A stretch of DNA of 64,000 nt. It comes from Azolla caroliniana (taxonomy: Eukaryota; Polypodiophyta). The notes under the pieces are model-generated. The model was not told the DNA's origin and made no database searches. It saw only the letters and a list, made by a program, of their open reading frames with translations. Position numbers and translations under genes: made by a program. This document shows, piece after piece, positions 1 to 10,650 of this stretch. Numbering within the stretch: the stretch's first letter is position 1; each line of letters begins with the position of its first letter. Location: contig JBHGNT010000001.1 in assembly GCA_043228905.1 (NCBI GenBank), positions 17,856,001-17,920,000 on the forward strand. The letters are read 5' to 3'.

Positions 1-522
1 GTATTACCGCAAACAACTCTTTATGTTGAACCGAATACCGAGATTGAGCAGCATCAAGCTTCTTACTTTCAAAAGCAATAGGGTGACCAACTTGATAAAG
101 AACGACACCAATAGCATAATCACTAGCATCGGTTTCAATTGAGAAAGGCTTAGAAGGGTCCGGTAATAGAAGAGTGGGAGCTTGACACACATGCTCTTTG
201 AATGATTGATGGTTTGTTCTAACAACAAATTTATTTCCATAGAGATAGTGCCTCCATGTTTTAAGTGCATGTATTACCGCAAACAACTCTTTATGTTGAA
301 CTGAATACCGAGATTGAGTAGCACCAAGCTTCTTACTTTCAAAAGCAATAGGGTGACTGACTTGATAAAGAACGACACCAATAGCATAATCATTAGCATC
401 GGTTTCAATTGAGAAAGGCTTAGAAGGGTCCGGTAATAGAAGAGTGGGAGCTTGACACACATGCTCTTTGAATGTCTCAAATGATTTGTCAAGTTGTTCA
501 TTCGATGCAATTGGTTTGACAA
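1..522 (-). repeat. 270-bp tandem duplication inside the RNase H segment
   Basis: Positions 1-195 are repeated at 271-465 with a handful of substitutions, a period of exactly 270 bp (90 codons). On the minus strand both copies encode the start of gypsy RNase H (HVCQAPTLLLPDPSKP...). The text between them, ending in YLYGNKFVVRTNHQS, runs straight into the second copy, so the duplication keeps the frame. Because copy one touches the window edge, more copies may lie to the left. Confidence 0.85.
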
Positions 523-2066
523 ACTTATGTGGATGGCCTTTTAAAAGGTCAGTTAATGGCATAGTCAATTTGGAATAGTTACGAATTGATTTTTGTAAAA
601 ATCCAACAAACCCTAAGAATGATCTCACTTCATGAATATTACGAGGAATGGGCCAAAGTTTAACCTTTTCAATACGAGAAGGTTCAATTTCAACACCATT
701 TTCCGTAATTAAATGACCTAGGTACACAATAGATTTTTGGAAAAAATCACATTTTGAATGTTTTGCATAGAAAGAGTTGTCACACAACTTTTGCAAAACA
801 AATCGAACATGTTGAACATGATCTTGCAAGGTACGGCTATATATCAAAATATCATCCAAGAAGACGACAACAAAATCACCGAGTTGATCTCTAAAAACGT
901 CATTGATCGCTTGTTGGAATGTGGCTGGAGCATTAGTCAGCCTGAAAGGCATGACTAAAAACTCATAATGGCCATAGTGCGTACGAAAACCGGTTTTAGG
1001 AATATCATCCTCGGCAATGCAAATCTAATGATAACCTGTCAGTAAGTCAATTTTCGTAAAATATCGGACTCCATGCAAACGATCAATCAAATCATCAGCA
1101 CGAGGTAACGGATATGCATTTTTAATTGTCATTTTATTCAAACGGCGATAATTGATACACATTCTACATGAACCTTCCTTCTTCTTAACTAATAGAATTG
1201 GCGCACCCCAAGGTAATTTACTATACCTAATGTGGCCCATACTCAAGTATTCCTTAAGTTTTTTAGCAATCTCATCGTCTTCTAATCGACTAAGTCGGTA
1301 AGGTGGAATGCGCACAGGAGCAGCACTAGGAATGAGTTCAATTTGATGGTCCATATTACGTTTTGGTGGTAAAGTAAGCAGCAATCCGTTAGGAAACACG
1401 TCTTGAAAATCATCTAAAAAGGAGTCGAGTAATCATTTTTCATAATGTGGTAATTGTGTGGCGTGAATATTAAAATAATAAAATTGAAGCGCAGGATCAA
1501 TTACACACGAATAAATTAATGAACTTGAATACTCACTTAAAGATTTAGAAGACACAAGTGAACGAGAAGGAAGTTTGGAACATTGAATAAAATGTTTACA
1601 ATTATTAAGTTCAAATGTGATTGAGTGATTAACCCAATCAATGGACAAAGAAGGGTTTTATTAAAAAACCAAGGGTATCCTACAATGACATCTGCGGATT
1701 GTAGTTTCATAACATGAAAGTCAAGGTTCTCCAAATAAGTATCTATTTGAATTGACAGTTGACAAACAATGCCACTGATGTATTGAACACTTCCATTTGC
1801 CATGTGAACTTGATAGATATGATCACCTGCGTTTCTGTGGAGTTCCATTTGCTGCACAAAGTGATCATTAAGAAAATAGTGAGAACTACCGGAATCAAAC
1901 TAGAAATGTGCTTGTATTCCATTGATATACCCGACTGCTCAGAGTAAATCATTAGGTCCAAGTAAATATGAAGGAAAAGTGCATTCACATGAACTTAAGT
2001 GGTTGGTATGAACTTCAACAACATCAAAAGACTCACCTGTGTGACTCGTAGATTTGTCAACATACG
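1..2066 (-). pseudogene. Ty3/gypsy relic: protease, RT and start of RNase H
   Basis: Read on the minus strand, the order is protease, reverse transcriptase, RNase H, as in Ty3/gypsy pol. The protease C-terminal part (about 1857-1650) has the ...ADVIVGYPWF motif that follows the catalytic loop in this family. The RT fingers (about 1399-1025) run from [15 protein letters not shown] through the INYRRLN motif to KIDLLTGYH. The palm FLDD motif is readable near 880-846, and RNase H (DPSKPFSIETDAS) lies below 500. Frames are broken by stops and shifts near 1025, 1430 and 1650. The integrase end lies outside the window to the left. The relic stops near 2066, where plus-strand coding sequence of another element begins. 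Family assignment is firm; exact limits are not. Confidence 0.85.
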
Positions 2067-3543
2067 AGCTTATCGACTTCCTATCCCGCCTCCAGGTTGC
2101 GGTCACGACACGAATAGCTCAGGTTCATGACGAACAACAAATGATCCAGCGGGCATTAACCAACGAACTCGAATAAGACGAGGAGTCGTAGCTATAGAAG
2201 ATCGACCGCAAACGCATAACCAAAACCCATTGTTCTCAGATCAAGTTACCGGACATTCAACACGACCTTGGTTGAGGTTTACCGTGAATTGGAGAAAGCA
2301 ACCTGCACAACCAAAGACATGGTTGTCAGCAGCAAAAAGGCGTGCAAGTAAGCGAAAACGGCCACGGAGTTATGGTAGGCCTCGGAAAGCCGCCTAATTG
2401 AGCTTCAACAACGTTCCACGAAAGAGGCAAACACGACCTCCTCACCAGACCACCCCCGATGTCCAACCCCATCGATGCATCCACACAAACCGACGAGCCC
2501 ATCGACTTGGTTATGACAGAAGGCCAAACCACAACTATGAAGAGGATCTCGCGGTCCAAACGATGATTACTGATAAAGCCAAGGAGCGTTACGAAACGGC
2601 TAAAGCCGAAGCCGCGCATCTCAAGGAACAAGCTGCAAAATATGAAGACGACCTCCAACAGTCGCTTGACGCCCGAATGGCCCAGCTCCAGACAACAGAA
2701 AAGAACGTCGCCGCGACTCTCAAAGCCGCGCGGGACCTTACAGTAGCAAAATTAGCGGAAGAGGAAGAACATCAACGAGCATCTCGCCAACACTCCAAGG
2801 AAAATGACTCCTTGAAAAGATAACTTTCAGAACTCTAGGTCCGCTCAAGTCGGTTCCTTCACTAGTTAGATGAAACCGAACAATGACGAGTGGCCTTGGA
2901 GGAATCCCTTCACCAACTGCAAATCTCCAGGAATCTCGAACTTGAACGACAACAACACCATCATATGTAGGAGTTAGCCAATAATTCGGATCAACTTCTC
3001 CGACTCTAGGACATGCACACACAACAACTGGAGGCCCAACTCGCTAATGGCGTAGCATCGTGTGCGATCCTCAAGACCAAGTTCGAATAAGACGCGACGA
3101 AAGCACAAGTCGACTTCAACATCCTCCGAGCTAAATATGAAATGGGCGAAGATTGAATCAAAGCCATAGGGGTGGCAAGAATGGCCAACACAGGCAACCG
3201 AATTATAGGTTTTTCGAGCCGACGTTGAAAATCAAAAGAAAGAAGGATGAAAATAGCATCCAAATCCTCCGTGAAGACCTTACTGAGGAATTCCAAGCCT
3301 TGACACAAACACACACCACAACAATCAGACACCTCCTTGAGGAATTCATAGATGATCAGACGTTGTTGACACTAAACACAAAAGCCTATGAACGTGAGTG
3401 GTTCCTCGTAGAAATGCAAGCAGAAGCCGCCGCACTAGCATCAACGGCCAATATAATCAAGGAAGCTCAAGAGGCACCAAAAGAAGAAGAGGAACCACGA
3501 CTGAGAAGAGAAACCAAGCAAGTGGATGCACTAATAACCGAAT
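2067..3543 (+). pseudogene. Coiled-coil accessory region of a gypsy element (gypsy-3), 5' part
   Basis: Plus-strand reading frames with strong helical, charged composition lie at 2398-2823 (141 codons, Glu/Lys/Ala-rich, ends HSKENDSLKR) and from 3153 onward (EEFQALTQTHTTTIRHLLEEF..., later EAPKEEEEPRLRRE). Stops at 2821 and several others separate them, so the ancestral frame has decayed. The frame from 3153 is interrupted at 3543 by copia A and resumes in phase at 9306. No catalytic motif is visible. A similar glutamate/lysine-rich region lies between integrase and the 3' LTR of gypsy-1 at 46620-50744, and both are followed by the same LTR start (TGTCCCACGGG). I infer this is a 3' accessory ORF of that gypsy lineage; its function is unknown. 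Confidence 0.6.
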
Positions 3544-4159
3544 TGTTAGGAAACAGGTCCCTCCGGATGGGAAGTGAAAAGAACAGTACTGATGAGGCCG
3601 AGACCGAAACCGGATGTGGAGTACCCGGCTACGGAAGACCCGGTGAGAACCGGATGACGAGTACCTGGCAAGAGCTGGATGGTGAAGGCCCGGTGTGAAG
3701 TGATCACCAGATGAAGGGACATATTCGTAAATATGTTTTTTGAGAGTCCATCGGGGCTATATTTGTAAATAGTCGAAAAGTAATATTAGTATAAATATGA
3801 CTTAGGGCAAACTTAGATGGAGTTGTTGTCATTCTTGTTGGTGTAAGATTAGAGCGCGTAACAGTGTACAAAGAGAGTGAGAGAGAGGAAGAGGTCGTTG
3901 CCTCTGTTGTAACCGCCGCCTGTGACGAAGACAGCAAGCTCGAGGTCGTGGCCTCGGTGCTTTCCTATTGTACATTCTGACATAGTGATAGTTTGCGGTC
4001 TGCGGGCTGCCGTGGTTTTTCCCGAGTTTGGGTTTTCCACGTAAACATCCTGTGTACTCTTCTCTCCATTGTGTTGTGCTTTCATTCCCTGTTTTCTGTG
4101 TTTTATTCTAGGCTCGGTTGTGGCCGAGCGTTATTCATCGGAGCGTGTAGTTCCTATCA
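3544..4159 (+). repeat. 5' LTR of copia A (616 bp)
   Basis: It starts TGTTAGGAAACAGG and ends TTCCTATCA. U3 holds a CCGG-containing repeat unit and two palindromes (3719-3736 and 3757-3772). A TATA box begins at 3790 (TATAAATATGACTTAGGG), followed by a GAGA tract near 3871-3890. The partner LTR is 656 bp because it has an extra U3 repeat unit, and it differs at scattered substitutions, so this insertion is older than copia B or G. Confidence 0.93.
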
Positions 4160-4161
4160 AG

Positions 4162-4173
4162 TGGTATCATAGC
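4162..4173 (+). other. Primer-binding site of copia A (initiator tRNA-Met type)
   Basis: TGGTATCATAGC lies two bases after the 5' LTR. It matches the plant copia PBS TGGTATCAGAGC, complementary to the 3' end of initiator tRNA-Met, with one mismatch. Confidence 0.85.
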
Positions 4174-4209
4174 GAGACGACACAAAAAATAGACGATTCG
4201 TTGGGAGGC

Positions 4210-5395
4210 ATGTTCAAGCTAACCGACTCCAACTATTCGGTGTGGAAGTCGAAGATGAGGGACATGCTCGTGGTTAAAGATCTTTGGTTGCCGGTTCAGT
4301 TCGGGGACAAGAGACCAGACAAAATTGACGCCACGATATGGGAGGTGATGCACATGAAGACAACGGCGTACATACGGTGCTTCATCAACATGAGTCTATA
4401 CAAGAACATCAATGAAGAGAGCAAGGCTCATGAGCTCTGGGAGAAGATAGACATTATATTTCAAAACAAAAATGTTGTTAACCAGGTTTCGGTATTCCGG
4501 AAGCTAGTAAGACTCTGGTACCAAGATGGCTCCAGCATGGAGGAGCATATTAATGCCTTCCAGGGGCTGATACACTAGGCAACATCATTGGAAGTACCTC
4601 TTGCCGATGAGGTACAAGCAATACTCCTGCTCGGTTCCCTCCCAGATAGCTGGGAGATGTTGGTTGTCACCTTGGGCAATGCCGGGCCGGAAGGGAAATG
4701 GTTGTCCCTAGCAAGAGTGAAGTCGAGCTTGCTAGATGAGGAGGCGCGTCGGAAAGACAAGGATACGAGCTCCGACTCCAAAGCGCTCATTACCGAATCA
4801 GAACGCGGAAGACAAAGGAACCGTAGTCCCCAGAACCGGGAGAAGTTGGGGACACGGTCAAGGTCAAGGGGGAGGCCTACCCGCTTCTATTGCGGCAAGC
4901 CGGGACACTTTGAGAAGAACTGTCGGCACTTCCAAAAAGACAAGGAAACCGACGGTACCGATTCGAAGCGGACACCGGACCGGAACGGTAAAGACCGGAG
5001 GGGAACGAACTGGAAGGGAACAACGGCAATCGCGGCAAGTGAAGAAGAGTTGATGCTCATCACCGAGAAGAGTGAGATAAACCTTGTCGGCGACGAGAGG
5101 ACCTGGGTAGTCGACTCCGGAGCGTCGTTCCACCTTACCCCTGACCGGAAATGCTTCGCATCCTACTCAGCCGGTGATCACGGTTGTGTCCGGATGGGGA
5201 ATGAAGGTACATGCTGAATTGTCGGCATAGGAGACATGTGGTTGACAACACCAACCGGATGCAAGATGTTGCTGAAGGATGTCCGACACGTTCCGGAGGT
5301 TCGTCTGAACCTGATATCAGCCGGTTGGCTAGATGATGAAGGCTACACGGGTAGCATCCGGAATGGTGCTATGAAGTTCAGCAAAGGGAGCCTGA
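4210..5395 (+). pseudogene. Copia A gag and protease
   Basis: The frame opens at ATG 4210 with the copia Gag signature (KLTDSNYSVWKSKMRDML). It has a stop at 4576 (a Gln codon in relatives) and continues in the same frame from 4579. The CCHC zinc knuckle (FYCGKPGHFEKNC; first Cys changed to Tyr relative to CFHC in copia B) is near 4888-4926. The protease active site WVVDSGASFHLTP is near 5107-5145. A stop at 5215 sits where copia B has CGA, a CpG-to-TpG change. The frame then reads on to the foreign insertion at about 5396. Confidence 0.88.
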
Positions 5396-5815
5396 TTGAT
5401 CCTGCCCCCATTACACAAGCCTTACGAGGGTTTTTATAGGTTTATCTATCCTTCTAACATGCACAAAACCATGGGCTTGAACCCATGGTTTTCGGGCACA
5501 CGGTTTTCCTTGTGGCATGCACAAAACCATAGGCTAAAACAATGGTTTTGTGTACACGGTTTTGTATGTTTGTTTCCTATGGAATACTAAATATGAGAAG
5601 GAAATATACAAAATCTAAAGCACTTAGTAGTAGCTTTAGTGGTAAGATAATTGCGTCCTATCTTAGAAGTGCAAGGTTCAAATCTTGCTTGCACCCTTCT
5701 ATATGCACTTGAATGTCATAAGACCCTAGCCTAATTTTCATATTTATAATCATGTGTATAATGTGTGTGGAGCCACACTACTTCACAATTTCTCCCATTG
5801 GACACAGAACATCAC
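5396..5815. repeat. LTR-like insertion with hairpins and a tRNA-like module inside copia A
   Basis: These roughly 420 bp replace a few codons between protease and integrase and have no counterpart in copia B or G. They resemble positions 17425-17870, the inner part of a gypsy-type LTR: both share TTACACAAG, paired hairpins such as AAAACCATGGG-CTTGAA-CCCATGGTTTT (5465-5492), a tRNA-like stretch (5622-5697) and an end in TCACGACA. The first 220 bp of the 17205-17870 LTR are missing here, so this is a truncated copy. No clear TSD is visible. Confidence 0.6.
5622..5697 (+). repeat. tRNA-like (SINE-type) module
   Basis: TAGCTTTAGTGGTAAG resembles a pol III A box. About 50 bp on, GTGCAAGGTTCAAATCTTGC resembles a B box inside a T-arm-like hairpin. 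It is related to modules at 17640-17712, 18515-18583 and 25306-25375. The acceptor and anticodon stems do not fold convincingly, so it is not called a tRNA gene. Confidence 0.5.
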
Positions 5816-5820
5816 GACAA

Positions 5821-6513
5821 TGTTGTACCTGATGAATGCCCGGTTATGTCTGGAGGAAGTGAACGTGGCATCCGACACCGCCGGTGAGCTGTGGCACAAG
5901 AGGCTATGTCACATGAGCGAGAAGGGAATGAAGAGGCTTGTAGACGACAACCTCATTCCAGTGAAGAACGTGCACTTGGAGAAGTGCACTGATTGTCTGG
6001 CCAGTAAACAAAACCGGACCTCCTTCCGATCGAGGCCACCGATGAGATGTAATGCACCACTGGAGTTGGTGCATACTGATGTATGTCAAGTGGACATGAA
6101 GTCACATGCCAGATCGCAGTACTTCGTGACGTTCATAGATGACCACAGCCGGAAGCTGTGGGCCACACCGTTGAAGACGAAGGATCAAGTGTTATCCGTC
6201 TTCAAAGAGCTCCACACGAGAGTGGAAAGAGAAACCGGCCGGAAGCTGAAGGTGGTTCGAGCAGATAACGGAGGTGAATACCGGGGGTAGTTCGAGGAGT
6301 ATTGTCGCTCGAAAGGAATCCGGCATGAATTTACCGTGCCGAAGACGCCGGAACTAAACAGGCTGGCCGACAGGATGAACCAGACCATAATGGAGAGAAT
6401 CTGGAGTATGCTGGCGCATGCAAAACTACCCAAGAAGTTTTGGGCTCAGGCACTGTCGACGGTTTGACATATGTGATAAACAGATCACCCTCTGTACCCT
6501 TGGATGGAGACAC
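5821..6513 (+). pseudogene. Copia A integrase
   Basis: The frame includes the HHCC zinc-binding region (GELWHKRLCHMSEKGMKRL ... LEKCTDCLASKQNR, about 5884-6015) and the catalytic core with VHTDVCQVD, VRADNGGEYRG and the LNRLAD.MNQ region. The catalytic Glu of the third motif is Asp here (LADRMN versus LAERMN in copia B). A stop at 6287 replaces a Gln codon and a short indel near 6463 shifts the frame. Confidence 0.85.
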
Positions 6514-6569
6514 GCCACAGAGAGTTTGGACCGGTAAGGCAGTGTCCTACTAGCATCTCAAGGTATTCG

Positions 6570-8635
6570 GGTGTCTTGTGTATGTGCATGTAGCTAAGGA
6601 CCGGAGAGGAAAACTAGATCCGAAGACCCGGCCATGCATATTCCTCGGTTACGGCGACGATGAGTTCGGCTACCGAGTGTGGGAACTGGTCGACAAGAAG
6701 GTATTCCGGAGTCGAGATATTATCTACATGGAGGACAAGACGCTCGTCGACTGGGAGTCGGAGAAGAAGATAATGAACTCTGAGTCGACCGGTAAGGATC
6801 GATTCTACGATGAGCAGACCTAACCGGCAAGAGACCGGTTAGCACTCGAGGAACCTGCCGGTTACGGTGAGGATACCGAACCGGCAGAAGAGGAAGTAGA
6901 GGAAACTAAAACCGGAACCGGCCAAGACCCCGAATCGGATTCAGATGAAGAGCAAGTGGAGGAGCCGGTTACCGAAACCCAAAGACAGAGATATCCTCTC
7001 AGAGAGAGAAGGGCCCCCCGGAGATTTCCGGATGCAGAGCATGTGCTGCTAACTGATGAGGGGGAGCCAGAGAGCTTCGAAGAAGCGAAGGATGACACCC
7101 ACAACCGCAAATGGTTAAGTTCCATGCAGTATGAGATGGATTCCCTGCATGAGAACCATACGTATGAATTGGTGGAGTTGCCAAAAGGAAAGCGGGCACT
7201 CCGAAACAAGTGGGTGTACAAGTTGAAACCGGGAGATGACGGCAACGCCCTGAGATACAAAGCCAGGATTGTGGTGAAGGGCTTCCAGCAGAAGAAGGGC
7301 GTGGACTTCGACGAGATATTTGCCCCGGTAGTAAAGATGACCTCCATCCAGATGGTGCTGAGTATAGCGGCAAGCATGGACCTCGAGGTAGAGCAGCTAG
7401 ACGTGAAGACGACATTCCTTCACGGTGACCTCGAAGAGGAGATCTACATGCAGCAACCGGAAGGATTCATGGAGAAAGGGAAGGAGCACCTAGTTTTCCG
7501 ATTGAAGAAGAGCCTATACGGACTGAAGCAAGCTCCCCGACAATGGTACCGGAAGTTCGACTCCTTCATGACCGATCAAGGGTACCACAAGACGCAGGCC
7601 GATCACTACGTGTTTGTGAAGAAGTTCGAAGGAGGTGACTTCCTGATACTCCTTCTGTACGTGGATGACATGTTGATTGTCGGACAGGACCAAGCCAGAA
7701 TACGGATGTTGAAGAAGGCTCTCAACCGAACCTTCGCAATGAAAGACTTGGATCCAGTAAGACAGATGTTGGGGATGCATATCATCCGGAACCGGCCAAT
7801 GAAGCATTTGTGGCTGTCACAGGAGAAATACGTGACAAAGGTGCTTGAGCAGTTCAACATGTCAGATGCAAAACCGGTTGGATCGACACTTCCGGCAAAT
7901 TGCAGGTTATCCAGTAAGCAAAGCCCGAAGACGAAAGCAGAGAAGGCTGATACGATGAAGGTTCCATATGTCTCTACCGTCGGGAGCTTAATGTACGCAA
8001 TGGTTTGTACCCGACCGGATATAGGATACGCAGTCGGAGTGGCGAGCCGGTTTATGAGCAATCCCGGCAAGGAGCACTGGAACGCGGTCAAATGGATACT
8101 CCGGTACTTGAAGGGCACTTCAAATATGTGTCTCTGATTCGGCCCTGGAAAACCTCAACTTGACGGTTTTACCGATTCAGACATGTCGACTGATGTGGAT
8201 ACCAGCCGGTCTACATCCGGGTATGTAATGACATATGTAGGGGGAGCTGTTTCGTGGCACTCCAGGCTGGAGAAGACGGTTGCATTGTCAACCACGGAGG
8301 CGGAGTACATGGCGGTTGTGGAAGCCGGCAAGGAAATATTATGGATGAAGGACTTCATCGGACAGCTCGGTATCTGACAAGATGAATACCGGCTCTATTG
8401 CGATAGTCAAAGTGTCATCCACCTTGCTAAGAATACAGCCTACCATTCTCGGACGAAGCATATCCAGCGAAGGTATCACTGGATCTGGGAAAGAGTAGAT
8501 GACCAGGAGTTCGCGCTGACGAATATCCACACGACCGAGAACGGGTCAGATATGTTGACCAAAGTACTGATACCCAACAAGCTGGATGCATGCCGGAAGC
8601 GGATCGGACTAGTAAGACATCCCATGCCGGAGTGA
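6570..8635 (+). pseudogene. Copia A reverse transcriptase and RNase H
   Basis: The integrase C-terminal segment (KLDPKTRPCIFLGYG, 6613 onward) is followed by an acidic linker with a stop at 6821. RT then runs open from 6956, with ALRNKWVYKLKPG, VKGFQQKKGVDFDEIFAPV and the catalytic YVDDMLIVG (about 7659-7685). A stop at 8135 (CGA to TGA) and another at 8376 interrupt RNase H, which includes FTDSDMSTDVDT, STTEAEYMA and CDSQSVIHLAKN. The natural end is the TGA at 8633-8635, directly before the polypurine tract AGGGGGAGT (8636 onward). Confidence 0.88.
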
Positions 8636-8645
8636 AGGGGGAGTT

Positions 8646-9301
8646 TGTTCGGAAACAGGTCCCTCCGGATGGGAAGTGAAAAGAACAGTACTGATGAGGC
8701 CGAGACCGAAACCGGATATGGAGTACCCGACTACAGAAGACCCGGTGAGAACCGGATGCCGAGTACCCAGCTACGGAAGACCCGGTGAGAACCGGATGAT
8801 GAGTACCCGGCAAGAGCTGGGTGGTGAAGGCCCGGTGTGAAGTGATCACCGAATGAAGGGACATATTCGTAAATATGTTTTTTGAGAGTCCGTCGGGGCT
8901 ATATTTGTAAATAGTCGAAAAGTCATATTAGTATAAATATGACTTAGGGCAAACTTAGAAGGAGTTGTTGTCATTATTGTTGGTGTAAGATTAGAGCGCG
9001 TAACAGTGTACAAAGAGAGTGAGAGAGAGGAAGAGGTCGTTGCCTCTGTTGTAACTGCCGCCTGTGGCGAAGATAGCAAGCTCGAGGTCGTGGCCTCGGT
9101 GCTTTCCTATTGTACATTCTGACATAGTGATAGTTTGCGGTCTGCGGGCTGCCGTGGTTTTTCCCGAGTTTGGGTTTTCCACGTAAACATCCTGTGTACT
9201 CTTCTCTCCATTGTGTTGTGCTTTCATTCCCTGTTTTCTGTGTTTTATTCTAGGCTTGGTTGTGGCTGAGCGTTGTTCATCGGAGCGTGTAGTTCCTGTC
9301 A
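8646..9301 (+). repeat. 3' LTR of copia A (656 bp)
   Basis: It starts TGTTCGGAAACAGG right after the polypurine tract and ends TTCCTGTCA, followed by the TSD CGAAT. It has three copies of the U3 unit CCGGTGAGAACCGGATG... (8700-8840), against two in the 5' LTR. Promoter and GAGA segments are otherwise the same. Confidence 0.93.
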
Positions 9302-9305
9302 CGAA

Positions 9306-9455
9306 TCACATCCGGAGGGCACAATTCTAGAATCCACAAAGGAGACTCAAGACCAACAGCTGGATATATCAGTCGAGGCACACGCCAACGAGGTCACAGA
9401 AGAAGAGCCACGTCCAACACTGACACAACCACACCTCACCATTTTGAAAGAATAA
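9306..9455 (+). pseudogene. C-terminal part of the gypsy-3 coiled-coil ORF
   Basis: Directly after the copia A TSD the reading frame entering at 3543 continues in phase for about 50 codons (HPEGTILESTKETQ ... EEEPRPTLTQ) to TAA at 9453-9455. This phase match shows that copia A split one ORF. The Glu/Pro-rich end resembles the decayed EEPPETLYESILDIL text before the LTR of gypsy-1 at about 50655-50700. Confidence 0.65.
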
Positions 9456-9524
9456 TGAATATAACATAGCATGTTTTGTTTTCGATTTTTTTTTCGCCTT
9501 TTAGGTTTGACGTGCAAAAGCCTT

Positions 9525-9597
9525 TGTCCCACGGGCGTGGCATGTGTTGTTCGTGCAACAAAGAGGCAGTAACTGTGAATCGAATCTACCAAGTACG
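9525..9597 (+). repeat. Start of the gypsy-3 3' LTR, interrupted
   Basis: TGTCCCACGGGCGTGGCATGTG matches the sequence at 50745 (TGTCCCACGGGTGTGCCATGTG), which lies in the same place after the gypsy-1 accessory region. This LTR is cut at 9598 by a solo chromovirus LTR and may resume at 10067-10212, but I cannot trace its end. Confidence 0.55.
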
Positions 9598-10066
9598 TGT
9601 CGTGACTTGAGAATAGGACAGAGAAAGATAAGATGACAATAGAAGGTAGAGAGAGAGAGAGAGAGAGAGAGAACACTAGAAATGGAAAGAGAGTTTATAT
9701 TATAAGAGAGCACGGATTACAAAGAGTAGGCTAAGGGGCTACAAACTGGTGTTGAACCGAATGAGTTGTGGTTAATGAATAGACACCTATTTATAGGTCC
9801 CTATGGAGTATTCTAGAATGTTCTAGAATATTTTAGATATTTATGATATTTAATATAATCATGGAATATCCTAGAATATTCTGCAATACTCTAGAATGTT
9901 CTGGAATATTCTAGAATGTAATAATCTAAATATCTTGTAATACTAATAATACATTTATTATAACTGTACATCATATATGTTATTATAGTGGTTAAAGGTC
10001 TAACATATAGACCAAGACATCTGGGGCTCGAATCCTTGTAAGGCCAAAATGTATGTTTTCATGACA
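9598..10066 (-). repeat. Solo LTR of a chromovirus (469 bp)
   Basis: It is homologous along its length to the LTR at 10213-10637, with TGTC...GACA ends, a GA microsatellite (9648-9670), a TATA-type stretch (CTATTTATAGG on the plus strand near 9787) and repeated TCTAGAATGTTCTAGAAT blocks. The flanks are GTACG (9593-9597) and GTACA (10067-10071), a TSD with one change. No internal sequence adjoins it, so it is a solo LTR left by LTR-LTR recombination. Confidence 0.8.
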
Positions 10067-10212
10067 GTACATAAGGTGGGAGGAAAAGAACCGGCTAAGA
10101 ATGAAGAAGGTAAACGAAATATACATAGTCGAAATTGCTAGATTTTCTTGAATAAGGTTAAGATAAGAAGAAGAAGTTGGAGAAGAAGAAAACAGAGGCA
10201 TTCAGTTCAAAC
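10067..10212. other. Unassigned flank between two chromovirus LTRs
   Basis: A block at 10099-10130 (AAGAAGGTAAACGAAATATAC) recurs at 12563-12595 on the other side of the chromovirus fragment. This suggests both pieces belong to one interrupted host sequence. No coding potential is evident. Confidence 0.4.
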
Positions 10213-10637
10213 TGTCCCCACTTGAGAATAGGAGAGAGAAAAATAAGATGACAATAGAAGGTAGAGAGAGAGAGACAACACTAGAAATGGAAAGAGAGTT
10301 TATATTATAAGAGAGCAAGGATTACAAAGAGTAGGATAAGGGGCTACAAACTGGTGTTGAACCGAATGCGCTGTGATTAATGAATAGACACCTATTTATA
10401 GGTCCTTATGGAGTATTCTAGAATGTTCTAGAATATTTATGATATTTATGATATTTAATATAATCATGGAATATCCTAGAATGTTCTAAAATAATCTAAA
10501 TATCTTGTAATAACTAATAATACATTTATTATAACTATACATCATATATGTTATTGTAGTGGTTAAAGGTCTAACATATAGACCAAGACGTCTTGGGCTT
10601 GAATCCTTGTAAGACCAAAATGTATGTCTTCATGACA
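10213..10637 (-). repeat. 3' LTR of the truncated chromovirus (425 bp)
   Basis: On the minus strand it begins TGTCATGAAGACATAC directly after the polypurine tract AAAAGGGGGGAT (plus-strand 10639-10650) and ends GGGGACA at 10213. It contains a TATA-like CCTATAAATAGG and GA/CT runs. It also has a tRNA-like stretch (10555-10615) with an A-box-like TTGTAGTGGTTAAAGG and a B-box-like GGCTTGAATCC. Confidence 0.85.
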
Positions 10638-10650
10638 TTATCCCCCCTTT

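Larger units (their letters stand above)
3544..9301 (+). mobile_element. Full-length degenerate Ty1/copia element (copia A)
   Basis: The element is bounded by LTRs at 3544-4159 and 8646-9301, starts TG and ends CA, and is flanked by a perfect 5-bp target-site duplication CGAAT (3539-3543 and 9302-9306). The order gag, CCHC finger, protease, integrase, RT, RNase H identifies Ty1/copia. It has about eight in-frame stops or shifts and a foreign insertion at 5396-5815, so it cannot make a polyprotein. It sits inside the coiled-coil ORF of gypsy-3; removing it with one TSD copy leaves that frame continuous. Confidence 0.95.
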
